From contig NZ_AUJU01000003.1 in the NCBI RefSeq assembly GCF_000424385.1, positions 181,739 to 245,738 on the forward strand: DNA of 64,000 nt. Reading direction: 5' to 3'. Source of the stretch: Butyrivibrio sp. LC3010. Lineage in GTDB: Bacteria > Bacillota > Clostridia > Lachnospirales > Lachnospiraceae. The notes beneath the pieces are model-generated. The model was not told the DNA's origin and did not search any database. It saw nothing but the letters and a program-made list of their open reading frames with translations. A program made the position numbers and the translations under genes. This document shows positions 7,942 to 18,249 of the stretch, one piece after another (the first letter of the stretch is position 1; each line of letters begins with the position of its first letter).

Positions 7942-9147
7942 TTAGTTTACCTCAATCTCCAGAATCTCATCTGTATCGAGTGCTGTCTTTACTAGTTCAT
8001 CTATTTTTTCATCAAGACGATGTTCATGGGAACGAATTACTTCAAGTCTCGGCTTTGTTACAGGATGCTTTGCAACAAATATTGTGCAGCAATCCTCATA
8101 AGGAAGAATTGAAGTCTCATAAGCATCAATCTTAAGAGATATATCTACAATATCCTGCTTATCAAATGCAATAAGTGGTCTGTAAACAGGCATATCTGTA
8201 ACAACTTCATTAGTTGCCATAAGACTTTCCATAGTCTGTGATGCAACCTGACCGATACTCTCACCGGTTATAAGCCCCATACATTTATTCTGAGCTGCAA
8301 TAATATCAGCTATTCTCATCATGTATCTGCGCATGATGATAGTAAGCTCATCATGCGGGCACTGTTTATATATATACATCTGAATATCGGTAAAGTTAAT
8401 GATATGAAGTCTGACTTTACCTGTATACTTGGCGATAACTTTTGCAAGATCTATTACCTTCTGCTTTGCTCTCTCACTGGTATACGGAGGTGCGTTGAAA
8501 TATACTGCCTCAATCTCAGCGCCTCTCTTGGCAATCATATAGCCTGCAACAGGAGAATCTATACCACCGGAAAGGAGAAGACAGGCTTTTCCACTGGTTC
8601 CGATAGGCATTCCTCCGGGTCCCGGAATTATCTCAGAATAGATATTTACCTTCTCTCTGATCTCAACACTTATAAGGATCTGAGGATTTCTGACATCAAC
8701 CTTCATCTCCGGATACGCATCCAAAACCTGTGCTCCGATTTCAGCTGCAGCTTCCATAGAATCAAGGGGATATGTCTTATCAACACGTCTGCACTTAATC
8801 TTAAAGGTCTTGTTTTTATCCGGATAAACTCCGTCAATGAACTTAATAACTTCCTGTGAAAGACCATTTATATCAGGGAGCTTGCCGTTGCCATCTCTCT
8901 CAATGCATACCGCAGGGCAGATTCCTGTTATACCAAAAACTCTCTGCAGTGCAGCAACAGTTTCATCAAAATCAAAGCCTTTGGCATTTAAATATATTCT
9001 TCCGGATACTCTGAAGATGCTGAATTCACCCTCGCAGTTTTCAAGAACTCTCTCCATCTGTCTAACAAGGGCTTCCTCAAAAAGATATCTGTTCTTACCT
9101 TTTATTCCGATCTCAGCGTATTTTATAATAAATGCATGGTATTGCAT
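7942..9147 (-). CDS. thiI: tRNA 4-thiouridine synthase ThiI
   Basis: A 401-residue ThiI. It adenylates U8 of tRNA and transfers sulfur to form 4-thiouridine, a near-UV sensor. The N-terminal ferredoxin-like and THUMP domains cover about residues 1-165 and the PP-loop ATPase starts at CLLLSGGIDSPVAGYMIAKRG near residue 188. It ends soon after the conserved CCTIFVAKHPVTKPRLE segment, so the C-terminal rhodanese domain of E. coli ThiI is absent; this is normal for Firmicutes, where a dedicated desulfurase delivers sulfur directly. The gene for that partner lies immediately upstream with a 49-base gap. Confidence 0.94.
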   Translation of the reverse strand: MQYHAFIIKYAEIGIKGKNRYLFEEALVRQMERVLENCEGEFSIFRVSGRIYLNAKGFDFDETVAALQRVFGITGICPAVCIERDGNGKLPDINGLSQEVIKFIDGVYPDKNKTFKIKCRRVDKTYPLDSMEAAAEIGAQVLDAYPEMKVDVRNPQILISVEIREKVNIYSEIIPGPGGMPIGTSGKACLLLSGGIDSPVAGYMIAKRGAEIEAVYFNAPPYTSERAKQKVIDLAKVIAKYTGKVRLHIINFTDIQMYIYKQCPHDELTIIMRRYMMRIADIIAAQNKCMGLITGESIGQVASQTMESLMATNEVVTDMPVYRPLIAFDKQDIVDISLKIDAYETSILPYEDCCTIFVAKHPVTKPRLEVIRSHEHRLDEKIDELVKTALDTDEILEIEVN

Positions 9148-9196
9148 AAAAACTCCTTTTTTACTAAAACAATTCTGATAAACTACTTTTTCAAAA

Positions 9197-10405
9197 TCAT
9201 CGTCTTGAAAACTGCCTGAGCATTGGCACTATATCTGCAAATGCTTTTACAGTATCATCTATTTCCTGCTCTGTCGTAAATTCTGACATACTGATACGAA
9301 CCGTACTGTCCCAGAATTCCTTTGGAAGGTTTATCGCCTTTAAGGTTGCGGAAATGCTGGGATGATTGGATGAGCAGGCACTTCCTGCAGACACATATAT
9401 TTTTTTATCCTCAAGAGCGTGTAAAAGGACTTCTGCCCTTACGCCCTTTACTGACACACTTATAATGTGCGGCGCTGTTTTTGAAATAATGTCGCCTAGC
9501 TCTTCATCAGAAAGTGAGCTGATGCTTCTCTTGGAAGTATCAATGCCATTTATTCTCACATCTGAAAGATTTGATAAAAGTCCCTTAATAAGTCTGCTCT
9601 TTAATGAATACAGTCTGTTTGTCTTCTCATCAAAATCTTCGTATATTTCCTCAGAGGCTCTTCCCAGGCCGGCTATTCCCGGAATATTCAAAGTTCCCGA
9701 ACGCATTCCTCCCTGCTGGCCTCCGCCATAAGAGATAGGAAGTATTCTTACGCAGTCCCTAATATATAAAAATCCAATTCCCTTAGGACCATGAACCTTA
9801 TGTCCACTCACAGACATGAGATCAATTCCAAGCTGCTTTGGAATAATACTGAGTTTACCGTATCCCTGAACAGCATCAACATGGAACAATATCCTGGGAT
9901 TAATTCCGTGTATTATGGTTCCTGCTTCCTTAAGCGGCATCAGTGAACCTATTTCGTTGTTTACAGCCATGATTGAAACAAGTATGGTATCTTCTCTTAT
10001 AGAGTTCTTCAGCTCTTCAAGGTCAATTACGCCTTCCTCTGAAACCTTAAGGTATGTAACCTCAAATCCCTGTTCCTCAAGATGTTTCATGGAATTCAAA
10101 ATTGCCGGATGTTCGATTGATGTGGTTATAAGATGTTTGCCCTCTCTGTGATGAGCATATGCACCACCGATTATCGCAATATTATCTGATTCCGTACCAC
10201 CTGATGTAAATAGAATTTCCTTAGGCTTAGCCTTTAGAGTCTTTGCAATCTTCTCAGTAGCCTCCTTCAGATACTGCTCTGCTTCAACTCCCTTGTGATG
10301 CATACTTGAAGCATTACCATAATCCTCAGTCATTGCCTTTATGCAAATATCAGCTACGTCATCATAGACCTTTGTAGTTGCTGAATTATCTAAATATATT
10401 TCCAT
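9197..10405 (-). CDS. Cysteine desulfurase (NifS/IscS family), ThiI partner
   Basis: A 402-residue class V PLP enzyme that removes sulfur from cysteine. The N terminus EIYLDNSATTKVYDDV is typical, the PLP lysine is K203 in SVSGHKVHGPKGIGF, and the persulfide cysteine is C344 in SAGSACSSNHPS. The short loop around C344 resembles the group I IscS/NifS/NifZ type. Its place directly before thiI parallels the B. subtilis nifZ-thiI pair, so 4-thiouridine synthesis is the most likely main job, although iron-sulfur cluster supply is also possible. It follows rsmE by 33 bases. Confidence 0.92.
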   Translation of the reverse strand: MEIYLDNSATTKVYDDVADICIKAMTEDYGNASSMHHKGVEAEQYLKEATEKIAKTLKAKPKEILFTSGGTESDNIAIIGGAYAHHREGKHLITTSIEHPAILNSMKHLEEQGFEVTYLKVSEEGVIDLEELKNSIREDTILVSIMAVNNEIGSLMPLKEAGTIIHGINPRILFHVDAVQGYGKLSIIPKQLGIDLMSVSGHKVHGPKGIGFLYIRDCVRILPISYGGGQQGGMRSGTLNIPGIAGLGRASEEIYEDFDEKTNRLYSLKSRLIKGLLSNLSDVRINGIDTSKRSISSLSDEELGDIISKTAPHIISVSVKGVRAEVLLHALEDKKIYVSAGSACSSNHPSISATLKAINLPKEFWDSTVRISMSEFTTEQEIDDTVKAFADIVPMLRQFSRR

Positions 10406-10438
10406 TGTTCCAACCTGTTTTTATCGATAAAAAATTTT

Positions 10439-11227
10439 TCAAACTTCAAGATTATACATTAACCAGGCAAGCATTGTAAAGCCTGCTGTCTCTGTGCGAA
10501 GAATACGTTTCCCCATAGTTATGGACTTAAAGCCGTTTTCACCGGCATACAAAACCTCTTCTTCTGAAAAGCCGCCTTCCGGACCGACAAAAATTCCTAT
10601 ACTCTGTCCCGGCTTAATTGAACTAATAAGCTGCCTTGTATAATCCATTCCCTCAGCCATCTCATAAGGAAGAAGCTTTACATCCAGATCTTTTGCATAC
10701 TGCACTGCCTCTTTAAAGGTCATAGGCATGGTAACTTCCGGAATAACCGCCCTTTTACTCTGCTTTGCAGCAGCCTCTGATATAGCTGACCATCGTTTTA
10801 TTTTTGATGCAGACTTTTTATCATCAAGCTTTACTACGGATCTCTTCATTTTGACAGGAACTATCTGATATGCCCCAAGCTCCACTGCCTTCTGAATTAT
10901 AAGCTCCATTTTATCAGCCTTGGGAAGCCCCTGAAAAAGATATATCTTAGATGGGAGCTCAGCGCCTGATTCCTTTATAAACCTGAGTTCTCCCACAAGT
11001 TCCGTCTGGGAAATCGATTCTATTCCAAATCTGTACTCTTTCTGCGTGCTGATAACAGTATCATCCACAGACTCTGCGCTATCCTCTCCATCAGTAAAGC
11101 TCACGGAGAATTCTTCTCCTGCCTTCATTCTGAGGACATTAACCATGTGATTATAATTGTCACCGGTTATTATTATTCTTTTCCCATCGTCTATAAGCTG
11201 ACCACTCTCAGCAAAAAAATGGTACAT
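10439..11227 (-). CDS. rsmE: 16S rRNA m3U1498 methyltransferase RsmE
   Basis: A SPOUT-fold methyltransferase that modifies U1498 of 16S rRNA near the decoding centre. I chose the start at 11227 (MYHFFAESGQ), which has GGAG five bases upstream and matches the family's usual N terminus; an in-frame start at 11248 would add seven residues. The N-terminal PUA-like domain is followed by KADKMELIIQKAVELG, the SAM motif GPEGGFSEEE and the knot motif RILRTETAGFTMLAWL. It lies close behind prmA, a common pairing. Confidence 0.93.
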   Translation of the reverse strand: MYHFFAESGQLIDDGKRIIITGDNYNHMVNVLRMKAGEEFSVSFTDGEDSAESVDDTVISTQKEYRFGIESISQTELVGELRFIKESGAELPSKIYLFQGLPKADKMELIIQKAVELGAYQIVPVKMKRSVVKLDDKKSASKIKRWSAISEAAAKQSKRAVIPEVTMPMTFKEAVQYAKDLDVKLLPYEMAEGMDYTRQLISSIKPGQSIGIFVGPEGGFSEEEVLYAGENGFKSITMGKRILRTETAGFTMLAWLMYNLEV

Positions 11228-11290
11228 AACATCTCCTACATTCTGCACAAAAGCCCATTTTTACAGGTGCTTTTTCTAAATTAAGCTTCT

Positions 11291-12358
11291 TTATTTTCTG
11301 GAAATAACAGAAACCCACTCACCCTGTTTTGCAGTCTCGATAATAGTAAGACCAGCATCCTCGTGGGCTTTTCTTATCACTTCCTCTTTTGCCTCTATTA
11401 TTCCGGAGGTAATATAAATACCTCCCTCCTTCAAAAGTCCGGGAACTATCGGAGTAAGCGGCACAAGGACATAGGGAAGAATGTTTGCTACCACAATATC
11501 ATACTTTTCTTTACCGACAGCATCCTGTACTTTCTCATCATCAATAATGTTACCGATGATCAGATCAAAATCCTTATCTGCTATATCATTGCCCTTCTTA
11601 TTATCAGCAACTGCCGGTTCAGAGCAGGGATCAAGATCTGTTCCAACGCAATGTCCCGCACCAAACTTCATAGCAAGGATAGACAGTACTCCGCTTCCTG
11701 TACCGACATCAAGAACCTCCGCTCCGGGAGTCATATATTTTTTAAGTGCTCTGATGCAAAGCTGTGTGGTCTCATGCATACCTGTACCAAATGCCGTACC
11801 GGGATCTATATGAAGCAATGTTTTTGCTTTCTCCTTATCCTCATCACTTGGCTCCTCCCATGAAGGAATAACAAGCACATCATCAACAAAAAATTTATGG
11901 AAATACTGTTTCCAGTTATTAATCCAGTCCACGTCCTCTGTCACATCCACAGATATGGTTCCATCTCCAATATCAGAGAATGTCCTAAGTTCATCAAGCA
12001 CCTGCTTAATAGAAGCCTTCATCTCATCAGGTGTCTTTTTAACCTCTGTGTCATCGCCATTCTCATCATATTCATGAACAGTAAGCGTATTGTCGTCATC
12101 TACCTCTACAAAGAAGTTCAGGAATGCACATCCATCATCTATGCTGGAATCTATCATTGTGCTGTCAACACCGGTTTCTTCATCATCAGCATCCTGCAGA
12201 TCATCAGTAAACATCTGCTCCTTATCAGCTGCTGTCAAAGGAGCATTATCTTCTATCTGAGCCCCCTCAAGACCGATATCAAGCATACTGCTGACAATAA
12301 TATCCTCAGATTCCTCATTAGTTTTAATTCGAAAGCGCATCCACTTCATAGTTTTCAC
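11291..12358 (-). CDS. prmA: Ribosomal protein L11 methyltransferase PrmA
   Basis: A 355-residue class I methyltransferase that trimethylates ribosomal protein L11. The SAM-binding motif LDVGTGSGVLSILAMKFGAG lies in the C-terminal half, with DIVVANILPYVLVPL as the family's NxxL-type motif and DPGTAFGTGMHETT just ahead. The N-terminal substrate-binding domain has a long acidic insertion (roughly residues 40-130, rich in Asp and Glu) that makes it longer than the usual 300-315 residues; this is seen in relatives of this group. A start four codons further in (MKWMRFRI) is an alternative. Confidence 0.92.
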   Translation of the reverse strand: MKTMKWMRFRIKTNEESEDIIVSSMLDIGLEGAQIEDNAPLTAADKEQMFTDDLQDADDEETGVDSTMIDSSIDDGCAFLNFFVEVDDDNTLTVHEYDENGDDTEVKKTPDEMKASIKQVLDELRTFSDIGDGTISVDVTEDVDWINNWKQYFHKFFVDDVLVIPSWEEPSDEDKEKAKTLLHIDPGTAFGTGMHETTQLCIRALKKYMTPGAEVLDVGTGSGVLSILAMKFGAGHCVGTDLDPCSEPAVADNKKGNDIADKDFDLIIGNIIDDEKVQDAVGKEKYDIVVANILPYVLVPLTPIVPGLLKEGGIYITSGIIEAKEEVIRKAHEDAGLTIIETAKQGEWVSVISRK

Positions 12359-12447
12359 CTCTAAATATATCTATATTAATCAAATAGGCAGCTGCGTGGC
12401 AATGCCCGGTTTTATTCGGGATATTTCATAGCTCCCGTCCTATGTAC

Positions 12448-12481
12448 AAAAAGCGGAGAGTGTATTGCTCCCCGCTTTTAA
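12448..12481 (-). terminator. Terminator after dnaJ
   Basis: On the minus strand a GC-rich stem (GCGGGGAG pairing with CTCTCCGC, one mismatch) is followed by TTTTTG. It lies directly behind the dnaJ stop codon, so prmA and the genes after it may depend partly on read-through or their own promoter. Confidence 0.75.
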
Positions 12482-12482
12482 A

Positions 12483-13658
12483 TTATTTCTTTTTACCGAA
12501 AAATCCGCCTTTTTTCTTGTTGTCATCATTTCCATCTTTATTACCGGAAATGCTGTCAGCAGCATGAAGGCTGTCTCCCGTCTTTTCATCAAATTGCTTC
12601 AGAAGTTCCTTAGCTTCCTTTGAAAGCTTATCCGGAACCTGAACTACAAGTGTTACATAATGGTCACCACGAATGTCCTTGTTCCTGAGTGTAGGAACTC
12701 CCTTTCCGCGAAGTCTGACCCTTGTATCTGTCTGTGTGCCGGCCTTAACATCATAGAGTACTTTGCCGTCAACAGTATCAATAGCAACTGTTCCGCCCAG
12801 TGCAGCTACTGCATAGGACATAGGAACTGTTGAAAAAATATCATAATCCTGACGCTGGAAAATAGGATGATCTGCTACGATAACCTCAACAAGAAGATCA
12901 CCTCTTGGTCCTCCGTTTCGTCCGGGCTCGCCCTTTTCACGGATTCTTACGCTCTGTCCGTTATCTATACCTGCAGGAATTGAAACCTGTATTCTCTTGG
13001 TACTGGAAACATATCCTGTACCGCCACAATCAGTACACTTATCCTTAATAACCTTGCCACTACCGTTACAATCAGGACATGTCTGAACATTTCTTACTGT
13101 TCCAAAGAATGACTGCTGTGTAAATACAACCTGCCCCTTACCACCACACTTAGGACACATCTGGGCAGTTGTACCTGGCTTAGCTCCGGTTCCCTTGCAG
13201 GTCGGGCAGGGATCCTTAAGTCTTAGCTCTAATTCCTTCTCGCATCCGAAAACCGCTTCCTCAAAGGTTATGCGAACACTTGCACGAATATTGGCTCCCT
13301 TTGCAGGGCCACTTCTTGCACCCTGACTTCTTCTGCCACCTCCAAAGAAATCTCCAAAGATATCTCCGAAAATATCTCCAAAATCAGCACCATTAAAATC
13401 AAATCCACCGTAACCGCCAGCTCCCTGATCAAATGCAGCATGTCCGAACTGGTCATACTGACGTCGCTTCTCCGGATCACTAAGTACCGCATATGCTTCT
13501 GATGCTTCTTTGAATTTATCTGCCGCAGCAGCATCTCCGGGATTCATATCCGGATGGTATTTTTTAGCAAGAACACGGTATGCTTTTTTTATCTCATCAT
13601 CACTAGCTCCCTTGCTTACGCCAAGGACCTCGTAATAATCGCGTTTCTGATCTGCCAT
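12483..13658 (-). CDS. dnaJ: Chaperone DnaJ
   Basis: A 391-residue type I J-protein, co-chaperone of DnaK. I chose the start at 13658 ([14 protein letters not shown]), with GAGGTG seven bases before it; an upstream in-frame ATG at 13697 would add 13 residues that are not part of the family. The J domain has HPD at residues 35-37, then a Gly/Phe-rich region ([15 protein letters not shown]), four zinc-finger repeats ([32 protein letters not shown]) and the C-terminal substrate domains. A lysine-rich tail (GGFFGKKK) ends the protein. The 400-base gap to dnaK holds hairpin elements, described separately. Confidence 0.96.
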   Translation of the reverse strand: MADQKRDYYEVLGVSKGASDDEIKKAYRVLAKKYHPDMNPGDAAAADKFKEASEAYAVLSDPEKRRQYDQFGHAAFDQGAGGYGGFDFNGADFGDIFGDIFGDFFGGGRRSQGARSGPAKGANIRASVRITFEEAVFGCEKELELRLKDPCPTCKGTGAKPGTTAQMCPKCGGKGQVVFTQQSFFGTVRNVQTCPDCNGSGKVIKDKCTDCGGTGYVSSTKRIQVSIPAGIDNGQSVRIREKGEPGRNGGPRGDLLVEVIVADHPIFQRQDYDIFSTVPMSYAVAALGGTVAIDTVDGKVLYDVKAGTQTDTRVRLRGKGVPTLRNKDIRGDHYVTLVVQVPDKLSKEAKELLKQFDEKTGDSLHAADSISGNKDGNDDNKKKGGFFGKKK

Positions 13659-13832
13659 GTCTTTCACCTCTATAAACTCTAATTTTAATCTGACCAAGTC
13701 CGGTCGGATACGGATACCGTATGCTCTCCAAAAATCTTACCTAACGGTAACCGAAACCTTATATATACAATAGTTTTCACAGGACTATCTTAAACCTGAA
13801 AAATTAAGTGCTTTTTAAGCATATATAAAGAC

Positions 13833-13874
13833 GCTAACGCCCAATCCATCTTATATTATGTATTGGGCATTAGC
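13833..13874 (-). terminator. Hairpin between dnaK and dnaJ, possible weak terminator
   Basis: An inverted repeat of 13 bases with one mismatch (13833-13845 with 13862-13874; core GCCCAAT/ATTGGGC). On the minus strand it is followed by GTCTTTATAT, a poor T-tract. It may attenuate transcription between dnaK and dnaJ or protect the dnaK mRNA end. Confidence 0.4.
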
Positions 13875-13915
13875 AATCATTTATTTATTAAAGTTTTATG
13901 AACGAATTGATTATA

Positions 13916-14061
13916 CGTTACTGTTCACACCTTACGGTGCTCACAGCAACTGGATTTGCCCATTCCAGTTGCCTTCGGCAAAGGGGCAAATCCTATATTC
14001 AAGACGTAGAACATTCTCACGCTCAGCGCAGCAAGTGCGCAGAGCTGTCTGAACAGTAACG
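13916..14061. repeat. 146-bp palindromic element with 12-bp terminal inverted repeats
   Basis: The ends are perfect 12-bp inverted repeats (CGTTACTGTTCA at 13916-13927, TGAACAGTAACG at 14050-14061). Inside are further stems: GGATTTGCCC/GGGCAAATCC, an overlapping CAACTGGA/TCCAGTTG, GCC-GAA-GGC and CACC-GTAA-GGTG. There is no believable coding frame. The element starts one base past the dnaK stop codon. Its form suits a small non-autonomous repeat (MITE- or REP-like), or a folded 3'-UTR. Together with the hairpin at 13833 and the spacer up to dnaJ it fills the 404-base gene-free stretch 13659-14062. Confidence 0.6.
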
Positions 14062-14062
14062 A

Positions 14063-15964
<1,902 letters not shown>

Positions 15965-16080
15965 TTACATAATCAATTGCTATACGGATTGCTTCGATAT
16001 GCTCCCGCAATCCTACAACTATTCGGAATCCGCATTAACATGCTACTTCCTCATTTTGTAACTATGAATTCCTATATCAA

Positions 16081-16788
16081 TCATTTTGCAACGGCTACCA
16101 TGCTGTGTCTGAGCACCGTGTCGTGATACATATAACCCTTCTGAAGCTCCTGGGCTACGAATCCTTCCTCATATTCTTCGCTGTCAACCTGCATTACTGC
16201 GTTGTGGAAATTAGGATCAAATTCCTTTCCGACAGCCTCTATGGGAGTTACACCAAGATCCTCCATCTGCTTCATGAGCTGCTTGTAAATCATGTTCATT
16301 CCATCAGCAAAAGCGGAACCCTTCTCTTCTTCGGGAACAGCAGCCAGTCCCCTTTCGAAGTTGTCTACAACGGGCAGAATCTTTTCAAGTACATTAGCTG
16401 CACCATTGTCAAACATCTGCGCCTTTTCCTTATCTGTTCTCTTACGGAAGTTTTCAAACTCCGCAAGCTGACGCATATATTTATCCTGCATCTCTTCAAA
16501 TTTCTCTTTGAAGGGGTTCTTCTTTTCCTTTTTACCGAATATGCTCTTCTTCTCGCCTTCAGCATTTTCTGCTGCTTTATCAGTATTCTCAGCATTTGTT
16601 CCGGCAGTTTCATTCTCAGCAGCTTCTGCTTCTTCCTCAGCAGCTTCTGCTTCTTCCTCAGCGGCTTCTGCTACTTTATTAGCTGCATCAGCAACCTCTT
16701 TTGCCTTCTCAGCAACTTCCTGCTGAAGCTCCTTTGCTGTTTTCTTTCCGGACTCTGTGTTAACGTCCTTCTCTACTTCCTTACTCAC
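16081..16788 (-). CDS. grpE: Nucleotide exchange factor GrpE
   Basis: A 235-residue GrpE, which releases ADP from DnaK. The conserved part starts near residue 95: DKYMRQLAEFENFRKRTDKEK, then ILPVVDNFERGL and the beta-domain motif FDPNFHNAVMQVD, ending SMVAVAK. The first 90 residues are an acidic low-complexity stretch with a 7-residue repeat (EEEAEAA), encoded by a 21-bp DNA repeat at about 16620-16680. It lies 20 bases behind hrcA. Confidence 0.95.
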   Translation of the reverse strand: MSKEVEKDVNTESGKKTAKELQQEVAEKAKEVADAANKVAEAAEEEAEAAEEEAEAAENETAGTNAENTDKAAENAEGEKKSIFGKKEKKNPFKEKFEEMQDKYMRQLAEFENFRKRTDKEKAQMFDNGAANVLEKILPVVDNFERGLAAVPEEEKGSAFADGMNMIYKQLMKQMEDLGVTPIEAVGKEFDPNFHNAVMQVDSEEYEEGFVAQELQKGYMYHDTVLRHSMVAVAK

Positions 16789-16808
16789 TTAAAACACTCC
16801 TTATGGTT

Positions 16809-17840
16809 CTATTCTTTTTTATATAAATCATCCAGAGCTCTCATCATGTTTTTAAGTGCTCCGACAACTTTGTCATAATCCATTCGCTTGGGTCCGATGA
16901 TACCCACCGTACCTCGCATGCCTTCACCCAGATCATATGTCGCTGTGACGACGCTGCAATCCTTCATGGACTGTACGGGTGATTCATTTCCTATATAAAC
17001 CTGAATTCCTGTCTCTTCTGTGCTGGACTGAAGAGTACTCTCAACAAAGCTTGTAAGATCACTCTTATCCTCAAATGTGGTAATAAGATCGCTGGCCTTC
17101 TCCTTATCAGCAAGCTCAGGATATCGGAAAATGTTATTAGCTCCGCTTGTATATATCTGCAGGTCTTCATCTTCTGTAATTGCCTCAGCAGCGGCATCGA
17201 TTATCTTACCTATGATATCGCTGTGGATTCCGGCCTCCTGCTTCATTGCCGTTATCAGTCCAAGGTTGATATCCTCTACCGACAATCCCGCAAGTCTTGT
17301 GTTTAACAGGATGTTAAGCTTTAGAATGTCTGCCTCTGAAAGCTCCTGAAAAATCTCAACCATGCGGTTCTTGATCATGTTACCTTCTATAACAATAGTT
17401 GTAAGCAGATGCTCTTCATCAACTCTTGATATCTGTACAAATTTCAGCTTATTCCTTCTGATCATCGGAGCCGAGATCATTGAAGCATAATTGGTATCAA
17501 TTGCAAGTGTCCTTGCTACCTGCTTAAGGAGCTTCTCAAGCTTCTCTTCTTTATCAAGAAGCATCTCCTTCATGTTCTCAACTTCCTGTTCCTTTTCAGC
17601 AAGCATCTCGTCTACATAAACACGATATCCCTGATCTGAAGGAATTCTACCGGCAGATGTATGTGGCTGTACTATAAGCCCCATCTCCTCAAGATCTGCC
17701 ATCTCATTCCTAATAGTGGCTGAACTAAGATTCAAGTCTGTATATTTAGAAATGGTTCTGCTTCCTACAGGTTCACCGGTCTCGAGGTAATTACGGACGA
17801 TTGCATGCAGTATTTTCTTTTTTCTGTCATCCAGTTGCAT
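16809..17840 (-). CDS. hrcA: Heat-inducible transcription repressor HrcA
   Basis: A 343-residue repressor of the class I heat-shock genes. The N-terminal winged helix reads LDDRKKKILHAIVRNYLETGEPVGSRTI (in part) and SSATIRNEMADLEEMGLI, followed by QPHTSAGRIPSDQGYRVYVD, all family signatures. The C-terminal GAF-like part ends in GIIGPKRMDYDKVVGAL. It is the first gene after the CIRCE operator, so it represses its own operon, with GroEL normally needed to keep it active. The start at 17840 has AGGTG upstream. Confidence 0.96.
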   Translation of the reverse strand: MQLDDRKKKILHAIVRNYLETGEPVGSRTISKYTDLNLSSATIRNEMADLEEMGLIVQPHTSAGRIPSDQGYRVYVDEMLAEKEQEVENMKEMLLDKEEKLEKLLKQVARTLAIDTNYASMISAPMIRRNKLKFVQISRVDEEHLLTTIVIEGNMIKNRMVEIFQELSEADILKLNILLNTRLAGLSVEDINLGLITAMKQEAGIHSDIIGKIIDAAAEAITEDEDLQIYTSGANNIFRYPELADKEKASDLITTFEDKSDLTSFVESTLQSSTEETGIQVYIGNESPVQSMKDCSVVTATYDLGEGMRGTVGIIGPKRMDYDKVVGALKNMMRALDDLYKKE

Positions 17841-17863
17841 CCATTCACCTCTTTCTTTTTATG

Positions 17864-17890
17864 TTAGCACTCATTAGAGTTGAGTGCTAA
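17864..17890 (-). promoter_or_regulatory. CIRCE operator (HrcA binding site)
   Basis: A perfect match to the CIRCE consensus: TTAGCACTC (17864-17872), nine spacer bases, GAGTGCTAA (17882-17890). It lies between the promoter at 17905-17933 and the hrcA start, downstream of the predicted transcription start, so it controls initiation and is also part of the mRNA leader. Confidence 0.98.
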
Positions 17891-17904
17891 CATCTTCTGA
17901 GAAT

Positions 17905-17933
17905 AAGTTACCACTATAAATTAGGTATGTCAA
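17905..17933 (-). promoter_or_regulatory. Sigma-A promoter of hrcA-grpE-dnaK-dnaJ
   Basis: On the minus strand TTGACA (17928-17933) is followed after exactly 17 bases by TAACTT (17905-17910). The CIRCE operator follows within 15 bases of the -10, the classic arrangement of class I heat-shock operons. Confidence 0.85.
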
Positions 17934-18071
17934 GAACAAAGAGTCACTTTGTGACTCTTTACGCGTTGGTGCAAGCAAGCTTTAGCTTGCTAAATTCATC
18001 TGCGCACCAGTCGCATCCATAGCGGAGCGCTTTTTATTCAATAGGAAATCCGAAGGAATTTCCTATTGAAT
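17934..18071. repeat. Dispersed two-module hairpin repeat, long copy
   Basis: Module 1 is GAACAAAGAGTCACT plus its mirror, making an AAAGAGTCAC/GTGACTCTTT hairpin at 17938-17960. Module 2 is the 14-bp stem ATTCAATAGGAAAT/ATTTCCTATTGAAT at 18036-18071. Between them is another hairpin (AGCAAGC/GCTTGCT) flanked by GGTGC and GCACC. The first 15 bases and the core AGGAAATCCG-N4-AATTTCCTAT recur at 27790-27850. No coding frame. It fills most of the gene-free stretch between the hrcA promoter and the IS element. Confidence 0.6.
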
Positions 18072-18249
18072 TAAAAAAATGGGGCTGTCGCATTAGATGA
18101 TTAAATCATCTGGGCGATGGCCCTTTTTCAGGCCTAAAAATCGGTACTTATATCTGCTTTCTGCTCATATCTCATATTTTTAGAGTGACTTAATAGTCCG
18201 AAGATATCTTCGGATCAGATACAGGAGTTTGATTTTTAAGGATCAAAAA

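Noticed and set aside
13858..14052. A 64-codon open frame in the dnaK-dnaJ spacer
   Set aside because: It lies wholly within the palindromic element, has no ribosome binding site and no protein-like character.
16105..16878. A 257-codon open frame on the plus strand opposite grpE
   Set aside because: It is antisense to grpE and hrcA. Its leucine, phenylalanine and serine richness comes from the reverse reading of an acidic, alanine-rich gene. No ribosome binding site or family match.
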